Shown: positions 7,927 to 10,313 of the stretch, one piece after another
Layout: each line of letters opens with the position of its first letter
Position numbering within the stretch: the stretch's first letter is position 1
The notes under the pieces: model-generated
Told to the model about the DNA's origin: nothing
The model's database searches: none
Seen by the model: only the letters and a program-made list of their open reading frames with translations
Source of the DNA: Arenicellales bacterium
GTDB taxonomy: Bacteria; Pseudomonadota; Gammaproteobacteria; Arenicellales; UBA868
Assembly (NCBI GenBank): GCA_028825345.1
Contig: JAPKAJ010000068.1
Span: 1 to 10,313 of the forward strand
Direction of reading: 5' to 3'
DNA: 10,313 bases
Translations under genes and position numbers: made by a program

Positions 7927-8409
7927 ATGTTCAAACGCATTTTTAATACCTGGTTTCTACTCGACCTCGTCAGAGGTTTAGCGGTAACTGGCGGTTATTT
8001 CTTTCGCAAGAAGATTACGATCCAGTACCCGGACGAAAAGACTCCGAAATCTCCCCGGTTTCGTGGACTGCATGCGCTACGTCGTTACCCCAACGGTGAA
8101 GAACGCTGCATTGCTTGCAAGCTTTGCGAGGCCGTGTGTCCGGCGCTGGCGATCACCATTGAGTCGGAAGAACGAGATGACGGCACCCGCCGGACTACCC
8201 GATATGATATCGACTTATTCAAATGCATTTACTGTGGGTACTGTGAGGAAGCATGTCCGGTTGATGCGATTGTACTTACCGACCTACACGAATATCACTT
8301 TGAGACCGGCGCATCTGGCACTATCAATAAGTTAGATCTGTTGCGAATAGGTGATACCCAGGAGGGCGCAATCGCGCGGGCCCGCGAAGCGGATGCTGGG
8401 TACCGCTAA
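7927..8409 (+). CDS. nuoI: NADH-quinone oxidoreductase subunit I (NuoI, TYKY-type 2x[4Fe-4S] ferredoxin)
   Basis: NuoI carries [4Fe-4S] clusters N6a and N6b, which pass electrons from NuoG to N2 in NuoB. The 160-residue protein has an amphipathic N-terminal helix region (about 1-27) that lies along the membrane surface, followed by the family block EKTPKSPRFRGLHALRRYPN (37-56). Two ferredoxin motifs follow: C61, C64, C67 and C71 (CIACKLCEAVCP), and C100, C103, C106 and C110 (CIYCGYCEEACP). As in clostridial ferredoxins, the fourth cysteine of each motif ligates the other cluster. The C-terminus ends in ADAGYR, close to the usual beta/gamma ending. The start at 7927 gives the typical MFKR N-terminus, nine bases after nuoH; no Shine-Dalgarno is evident. 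Confidence 0.98.
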   Translation: MFKRIFNTWFLLDLVRGLAVTGGYFFRKKITIQYPDEKTPKSPRFRGLHALRRYPNGEERCIACKLCEAVCPALAITIESEERDDGTRRTTRYDIDLFKCIYCGYCEEACPVDAIVLTDLHEYHFETGASGTINKLDLLRIGDTQEGAIARAREADAGYR

Positions 8410-8413
8410 AACG

Positions 8414-9025
8414 ATGACTTTCCTGCAACTCATTTTTTACATCTTTGCCACAGTACTGGTCGGCGCCAGTCTTATGGTCATTACTGTGCGAAATCCTGTA
8501 CGCGCTGCGCTTTTTTTAGTGTTGGCGTTCTTCAGCGCCGCGTGCCTGTGGTTAACGCTTGAAGCAGAGTTTTTGGCGATTACTCTGGTGTTGGTTTATG
8601 TCGGAGCGGTCATGGTGCTCTTTCTCTTCGTGATCATGATGCTTGATGTCAATATTGCGCAAATGCGCGCTGGCTTTGCCCGCTACTTGCCTTTAGGGCT
8701 CATCGTTGCTGTGGTAATGGCCGGGGAGTTAACGTTGGTGATGCTTTCCGGTGAATTCGGCTTGGACCATGCGCCACGGCCGGCCGGGCAGTCAGCTGAC
8801 TACAGTAACACCCGGGCGCTGGGCGAAGTCATCTACACCGATTATGTTTTTGCGTTCGAGCTAGCCGCATTAATTCTTCTGGTCGCGATCATCTCTGCAA
8901 TTTCGCTCACATTGCGTCGTCGCCCCCAGACTCGTACCCAGTCTCCGCAAAAACAGGTCCGGGTTCGAAAGGAGGATCGCCTTCGTGTTGTTCGAATGCC
9001 GTCCAGCGAGAAAAGCAAGCCATGA
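8414..9025 (+). CDS. nuoJ: NADH-quinone oxidoreductase subunit J (NuoJ, ND6-type)
   Basis: NuoJ is a membrane subunit near the joint of the two arms. Its third helix changes conformation during turnover and is thought to couple quinone reduction to pumping. From the ATG at 8414 the protein has 203 residues, with five likely helices at about 1-24, 28-48, 53-77, 91-111 and 143-166. The conserved segment AEFLAITLVLVYVGAVMVLF (51-70) contains the helix that bends. After the last helix comes a basic tail of about 37 residues (RRRPQTRTQ, then QVRVRKEDRLRVV), which occurs in beta/gamma homologues. The open frame extends upstream into nuoI with possible ATGs at 8351 and 8393, but those would add a non-family N-terminus; MTFLQLIFYIF is the expected start, four bases after nuoI. 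The stop overlaps nuoK by four bases. Confidence 0.95.
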   Translation: MTFLQLIFYIFATVLVGASLMVITVRNPVRAALFLVLAFFSAACLWLTLEAEFLAITLVLVYVGAVMVLFLFVIMMLDVNIAQMRAGFARYLPLGLIVAVVMAGELTLVMLSGEFGLDHAPRPAGQSADYSNTRALGEVIYTDYVFAFELAALILLVAIISAISLTLRRRPQTRTQSPQKQVRVRKEDRLRVVRMPSSEKSKP

Positions 9026-9327
9026 TCCCGCTTTCTCATTATTTAGTGGTTGGGGCGTTATTGTTCGCGATCAGCGTAGTAGGCATTTTTATTAACCGTA
9101 AGAATCTGGTCATCATCTTGATGGCGATAGAGCTTCTATTGCTGGCAGCAAATATGAATTTTGTAGCTTTCTCGCATTATCTGGGAGATCTGTCCGGGCA
9201 GGTGTTTGTTTTTTTCATTTTGACTGTCGCCGCAGCAGAAGCAGCGGTTGGCCTGGCGATCTTGATCGTGTTGTTTCGCACGCGGCGCTCGATCAACGTA
9301 CAGGATCTGGATAGCCTGCAAGGCTGA
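9022..9327 (+). CDS. nuoK: NADH-quinone oxidoreductase subunit K (NuoK, ND4L-type)
   Basis: NuoK is a small three-helix membrane subunit in the proton pathway between the E-channel and the antiporter-like subunits. The 101-residue protein has helices at about 5-25, 29-50 and 60-85. Both functionally important membrane glutamates are present: E37 (LMAIELLLLAANMNFVAF) and E73 (TVAAAEAAVGLAILI), corresponding to Glu36 and Glu72 in E. coli. Length is exactly typical. The ATG at 9022 overlaps the nuoJ stop as ATGA, which suggests coupled translation; no strong ribosome site is visible. nuoL follows after nine bases. Confidence 0.98.
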   Translation: MIPLSHYLVVGALLFAISVVGIFINRKNLVIILMAIELLLLAANMNFVAFSHYLGDLSGQVFVFFILTVAAAEAAVGLAILIVLFRTRRSINVQDLDSLQG

Positions 9328-9336
9328 CCTTCCGGC

Positions 9337-10313
9337 ATGACAAAAGAGCTCCTATATCTGGCTATTCCGCTTTCGTGCCTGTTCGCAGCTCTTATTGCAG
9401 GGTTCTTTGGGGCCAGGATCGGTCGATCTGCTGCCCACTGTGTCGCGATAGCAGGCGTCGGCTTGTCGTTTGTGTTGTCACTCGTGGTAGCGATCGATGT
9501 TTTTTCAGGGAATATTTATAACGGCACAATCTATACCTGGGCGAATATTGGCCCGATTCGTTTTGAGATTGGATTTTTGTTGGATCAGTTGTCGGTAGTG
9601 ATGATGGTTGTAGTGACATTTGTGTCCCTTATGGTCCATATCTACACCATCGGCTACATGGCCGATGATCCAGGATATACCCGATTCTTCAGTTATATAG
9701 CCCTGTTTACATTCGCCATGCTCATCCTGGTGATGTCTAACAATTTCCTGCAGTTGTTCTTCGGCTGGGAGGGGGTAGGGCTCGTGTCTTATTTGCTGAT
9801 TGGTTTCTGGTATGAAAGAGAATCTGCTATTCGAGCGAATCTCAAGGCATTTCTGGTCAATAGGGTTGGAGACTTTGGGCTTGTTCTTGGGATCGGCGCT
9901 GTTCTCGCACTTTTTGGCACACTGGACTACGCAACAGTCTTCTTTGCGGCGCCGGGAAAAGTCAATGACGTAATTATCGGTCCTCTCGGATATGAATGGC
10001 ACTGGATGACCTTGATCTGCCTTTTATTGTTTGTTGGGGCGATGGGTAAATCGGCTCAGGTACCGCTTCATGTCTGGCTGCCGGACTCAATGGAGGGGCC
10101 GACTCCGATCTCGGCTCTGATTCATGCCGCAACCATGGTTACCGCAGGTATTTTCCTGGTCGCACGCATGTCACCACTTTTTGAACTCTCTGTTACTGCT
10201 TTGTCGGTCGTTCTGGTGATTGGCGCGCTGACAGCGTTACTGATGGCACTGGTCGCGTTGATTCAAAACGACATCAAGCGGGTGGTAGCGTACTCCACCC
10301 TTTCCCAACTGGG
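9337..10313 (+). CDS. nuoL: NADH-quinone oxidoreductase subunit L (NuoL, ND5-type), 3' truncated by window end
   Basis: NuoL is the distal antiporter-like proton-pumping subunit, homologous to ND5 and Mrp antiporter subunits. The window holds the first 325 codons plus two bases with no stop; full-length NuoL is usually a little over 600 residues, so roughly half is missing. Visible helices include about 5-25, 33-53, 84-106, 118-135, 137-157, 174-197, 223-240 and onward. Key residues are present: E145 in the helix-5 motif FFGWEGVGLVSYLLIGFWY, D179 in VNRVGDFG, K238 in GAMGKSAQVPLHVWLPDSM, and H263 in ALIHAATMVTAG, all signatures of the proton_antipo_M family. The sequence ends in NDIKRVVAYSTLSQLG. 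The ATG at 9337 gives the usual N-terminus. AAGG at 9320-9323 is rather far upstream (13 bases), so ribosome binding may depend on coupling to nuoK. Confidence 0.96.
   Translation, partial: MTKELLYLAIPLSCLFAALIAGFFGARIGRSAAHCVAIAGVGLSFVLSLVVAIDVFSGNIYNGTIYTWANIGPIRFEIGFLLDQLSVVMMVVVTFVSLMVHIYTIGYMADDPGYTRFFSYIALFTFAMLILVMSNNFLQLFFGWEGVGLVSYLLIGFWYERESAIRANLKAFLVNRVGDFGLVLGIGAVLALFGTLDYATVFFAAPGKVNDVIIGPLGYEWHWMTLICLLLFVGAMGKSAQVPLHVWLPDSMEGPTPISALIHAATMVTAGIFLVARMSPLFELSVTALSVVLVIGALTALLMALVALIQNDIKRVVAYSTLSQL

Noticed and set aside
8351..8413. Upstream extension of nuoJ starting at 8351 or 8393
   Set aside because: It would overlap nuoI and add up to 21 residues unlike any NuoJ. The ATG at 8414 gives the expected N-terminus directly before the first membrane helix.
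896..9496. Repeated CGATCG hexamer
   Set aside because: I counted eight copies by eye (896, 1175, 1438, 5287, 5320, 5751, 6850, 9491), somewhat above the two to three expected at random. They fall mostly inside codons with no regular spacing, so codon use or a word bias is a simpler explanation than a functional element.
9505..10002. 165-codon open frame on the - strand
   Set aside because: It lies wholly inside nuoL, whose + strand product has clear family motifs throughout. The antisense product is rich in charged residues and Cys and His, matches no family I know, and has no convincing ribosome site.
1..10313. Search for mobile elements, CRISPR arrays, tRNA or rRNA genes, riboswitches and terminators
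   Set aside because: Essentially every base past 53 lies in or between tightly packed nuo genes, and no repeat array, transposase, RNA gene or hairpin followed by a T-run was seen.

Overview
The window is an almost gap-free stretch of a respiratory complex I operon (proton-translocating NADH:quinone oxidoreductase, NDH-1). Eleven complete genes, nuoA, B, C, D, E, F, G, H, I, J and K, are followed by the first 325 codons of nuoL. All lie on the + strand in the canonical order. nuoM and nuoN would be expected just past the right edge.

Organism: the proteins look like those of a proteobacterium, most likely a non-enteric gammaproteobacterium, with a betaproteobacterium as the alternative. The reasons are: nuoC and nuoD are separate genes, not the fused nuoCD of Escherichia and Pseudomonas; NuoB, NuoD, NuoH and NuoI carry long sequence blocks typical of the beta/gamma (mitochondrial-like) type; NuoG lacks the ligands of the extra N7 cluster found in the E. 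coli and Thermus enzymes; and NuoJ has the basic C-terminal tail seen in beta/gamma homologues. Base composition is moderate, by eye a little above half G+C. The species cannot be named from this window.

Layout: positions 1-53 are a short leader or upstream piece with no gene I can identify. NuoA (54-410) is a small membrane subunit. NuoB, C and D (417-2743) form the connecting module that carries cluster N2 and the quinone pocket. NuoE, F and G (2740-6880) are the NADH-oxidising module with FMN and clusters N1a, N3, N1b, N5 and N4. NuoH (6886-7917) is the membrane anchor of the quinone site. NuoI (7927-8409) carries N6a and N6b and bridges the arms. NuoJ, NuoK and NuoL (8414 to the end) belong to the proton-pumping membrane arm. 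Electrons would run NADH > FMN > N3 > N1b > N4 > N5 > N6a > N6b > N2 > quinone.

The genes are very tightly packed. The largest gap is 15 bases, and four junctions overlap by 1 to 4 bases, which suggests one transcript with translational coupling. No internal promoter, terminator, mobile element, repeat array or RNA gene is visible. nuoD and nuoE appear to use TTG starts.

I found no previously undescribed system. Every gene is a recognisable, apparently intact complex I subunit, and the findings below are small annotation or evolutionary points.
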